Assembly (NCBI GenBank): GCA_910585195.1
Contig: CAJUCX010000003.1
Span: forward strand, 67,079-131,078
Length of the DNA: 64,000 nt
Source: an uncultured Christensenellaceae bacterium
GTDB taxonomy: Bacteria; Bacillota; Clostridia; Christensenellales; CAG-314
Reading direction: 5' to 3'
Numbering within the stretch: the stretch's first letter is position 1; each line of letters begins with the position of its first letter. The translations under genes and the position numbers were made by a program. Under the pieces are notes generated by a model. That model searched no databases. It was given only the letters and a program-made list of their open reading frames with translations, and was not told the origin of the DNA. This document shows positions 62,370 through 64,000 of the stretch, piece by piece.

Positions 62370-62774
62370 TCAATAGTCATTGCCGTCAAAATCTATCTCG
62401 TATAAATCAGTCCAATTATATTTTTTTGAAAACTTTTGTTTTTTAACATACTCTGTAATTATTTTATAAGCATCCTCACGGCTTACAAAACTGCAGGCCG
62501 GCACAGCCATCGGTTCACCGCCGACATCATGTTCAACGCTTTCATTATTTTTATTCTCATCATAAGGCACTAAATAATCCGGATGACGCAAAATCAAAAA
62601 TCCATAAGGCTCTTCATAAAAAATTATAAGAACTTCATCGCAATTATCCGCTTCAAATGAAGAATCACCGCTACCTTGTTGCCAATAGTCCGCTTCTTTG
62701 TTGGTAAATTCTTTTATAAACTCATCGCTTGGATTTTCGACTTTTTCACCATCAGGTCCATAAAAAGTAATCAT
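62370..62774 (-). CDS. Imm1-like immunity protein
   Basis: 134 residues, acidic, no signal peptide or membrane segment. The pattern EEPYGFLILRHPDY, GEPMAVPACSFVSREDAYKIITEYV and a final WTDLYEIDFDG fits the Imm1 family (small immunity proteins found with polymorphic toxins). No toxin gene lies next to it, so it may be an orphan guard. AGGAAAA upstream of ATG 62774, and a good promoter on the same strand. Family call is by eye. Confidence 0.65.
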   Translation of the reverse strand: MITFYGPDGEKVENPSDEFIKEFTNKEADYWQQGSGDSSFEADNCDEVLIIFYEEPYGFLILRHPDYLVPYDENKNNESVEHDVGGEPMAVPACSFVSREDAYKIITEYVKKQKFSKKYNWTDLYEIDFDGNDY

Positions 62775-62809
62775 AAGTTTTTCCTATTTATATTGAAATT
62801 TATAAAAAA

Positions 62810-62838
62810 ATTATAACATTTTTATACATTGTTTTCAA
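62810..62838 (-). promoter_or_regulatory. promoter of Imm1-like gene
   Basis: On the minus strand TTGAAA (62838-62833), 17-base spacer, TATAAT (62815-62810). Confidence 0.78.
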
Positions 62839-63032
62839 GTGTTTTTGATTTTTTGCAATTTAACAATAGTGTGAGCGTCAAAAGCTTTTTCAAAAAACTT
62901 TTATTTTTTCTACTAATTAATTATATTATAATTCAAAGCATAATGAAGATATTTTTTTGATATACTTTTGCAACTGTCATATAAAATAAAAAGTACGAAC
63001 TCACTTTGGCGTGTGTTCGTACGTTTTCCTTT

Positions 63033-63123
63033 TGGCGGAGAAAGAGGGATTTGAACCCTCGCTACAGTTTCCCGTACTACTCCCTTAGCAGGGGAGCCCC
63101 TTCGACCTCTTGGGTATTTCTCC
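63033..63123 (-). tRNA. tRNA-Ser(GCT)
   Basis: 91 bases with a long variable arm and encoded CCA. Acceptor GGAGAAA pairs with TTTCTCC; the anticodon loop CTGCTAA gives anticodon GCT; T-arm GAGGG-TTCAAAT-CCCTC is perfect. Confidence 0.97.
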
Positions 63124-63235
63124 ATTTACGCTTGATTATGATAGCACAAAAAAAATATGCCGTCAAGTAGTGGTGTCGATAATGTTTTTAATAATTAAAG
63201 TTGAAAAAGTTTGTTGTTTTTTATATAATTATTTT

Positions 63236-63724
63236 ATGTATAAAGAAAAGAAAGGCAAAGTCAAAAAATTATATAAACTAGCCACGAGAGATATTAACTC
63301 TGAGGCGTTGATTGTTGCCGGCGCTTTTGCAATTTTAATGATTGTAGGCGCGTGTGTTATTGATGACAAACGGTTTGTTTTTGTTCCGTTGCTTTTTGCT
63401 GTAATATGTTTTATTGCATTGCTAGTGCTGTTATTCAGATTTTTTACCGAGCCTAAAACGGCAATATAGGCAGATTGCGACGGGGTTTATTTTTATTATC
63501 GCAAAAACCGAGAGATTTTTATTCCTTTTGACGATATTGTTGAAGTATCGTGGCTCGGCGTGCGTAACAGATACGGCTCGGTTGTCGTAACTTCAAAGAC
63601 CAACACGCACAAGTCAATCAGAATACGAGAAGATACTTACGATTTGACGAGCCAAATAAGATATTTGCTGCAAATTACAAATAGGGAAGAATATTTGAAA
63701 ATTATCGAAGTAAAAAGAAAATAA
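63236..63724 (+). pseudogene. membrane protein interrupted by in-frame TAG
   Basis: From ATG 63236 the frame encodes a basic start, two membrane segments (about 26-42 and 48-68), then ...EPKTAI and TAG at 63467-63469. The same frame continues for 84 codons without a stop (ADCDGVYFYYRKNREIFIPF ... EYLKIIEVKRK, TAA 63722). The second half looks like a PH-like or YcxB-type domain after two helices, i.e. the natural continuation. CAG to TAG is the simplest explanation. The product is thus split: a short membrane protein now, with a silent second half. Confidence 0.78.
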
Positions 63725-63917
63725 ATTTAATTATTTTGTTTAGTTTATTAAATATAAGCAAGAACTTATCATTCTTTACAACGGCAACCTATGCAAAATC
63801 TGTTTTATATTCGTCAATCGTGTTTTGCTGATTTGCGGTTATAGCGAAATGGATATTTTATGATAATTGAAATTATAAATTTCGTTGTAAAATACTTTAT
63901 AAAGTTGTAAAAACTGC

Positions 63918-63946
63918 TTGACACGGGCAAAAAGATGATGTAATAT
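63918..63946 (+). promoter_or_regulatory. promoter, probably of an rRNA operon
   Basis: TTGACA (63918-63923), 17-base spacer, TAATAT (63941-63946), followed by GC-rich GGCTGTCGCGGAATGTGGCG and the leader word ACATTGACAACTGCATAGAA at the window edge, which resembles the pre-rRNA leaders and spacers of Clostridia. The rRNA itself would begin beyond base 64000. The about 190 bases between 63725 and this promoter are AT-rich and empty. Confidence 0.7.
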
Positions 63947-64000
63947 AAATAGGCTGTCGCGGAATGTGGCGGCAAACGGACATTGACAACTGCATAGAAC

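Overview
The window reads as chromosomal DNA of a low-to-moderate GC Bacillota (Clostridia-like) bacterium. Pointers are the clostridial-style DnaD/DnaI helicase-loader pair, spore-maturation genes spmA/spmB, a TrpR-family YerC/HisR regulator, a short HisG with HisZ, ECF-type vitamin transport, strong AGGAG ribosome-binding sites and TTGACA/TATAAT promoters. An uncultured gut lineage such as Christensenellales is a reasonable guess, but that is inference. Most genes are core functions in short operons on both strands.

Layout. 1-6 kb: argS (cut by the window edge), a PepV-like dipeptidase, gltX and an O-antigen-ligase-like membrane protein. 6-8.7 kb: a promoter-to-terminator operon of a duplicated DUF1538 membrane protein and two different PII-type proteins. 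8.8-12.5 kb: a YbhN/LPG-synthase-type membrane protein, a 49-residue zinc ribbon, uppP and ychF. 12.6-14.1 kb (minus): a cobalamin riboswitch with its terminator, a DUF4430 (transcobalamin-like) lipoprotein and an ECF S component. 14.2-21.3 kb: proS, spmAB, then metG-tatD-radical SAM-rsmA. 22.5-23.1 kb: two tandem 222-bp units, each with its own promoter and an identical highly structured RNA-like core. 23.1-28.6 kb: three exported or repetitive proteins. 28.8-38.4 kb: a complete histidine operon led by a YerC/HisR regulator, with an embedded short-chain dehydrogenase. 38.5-46.4 kb: a DNA glycosylase, an M50 protease, a large SMC-like coiled-coil protein that has lost its ATPase motifs, and divergently the DnaD and DnaI-like loaders.

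46.5-50.2 kb: tRNA-Thr with a duplicated 3' end downstream, an amidase, DegV, DUF3795 and DUF308 proteins. 50.4-61 kb: a surface-polysaccharide locus with an ABC exporter, two DUF4422-GT8 glycosyltransferases, CDP-sugar genes rfbF/rfbG, a reductase or epimerase, a 3,5-epimerase and a frameshifted UDP-galactopyranose mutase. From the glycosyltransferases on, the DNA is visibly AT-richer than its surroundings. 61-64 kb: a membrane-anchored extracellular protein, an orphan Imm1-like protein, tRNA-Ser, a membrane protein split by an in-frame TAG, and at the edge a promoter and leader that look like the start of an rRNA operon.

The strongest candidates for something undescribed are the tandem structured RNA pair at 22.6-23.0 kb, the DUF1538-PII-PII operon, and the SMC-like pseudo-ATPase beside the helicase-loading genes.
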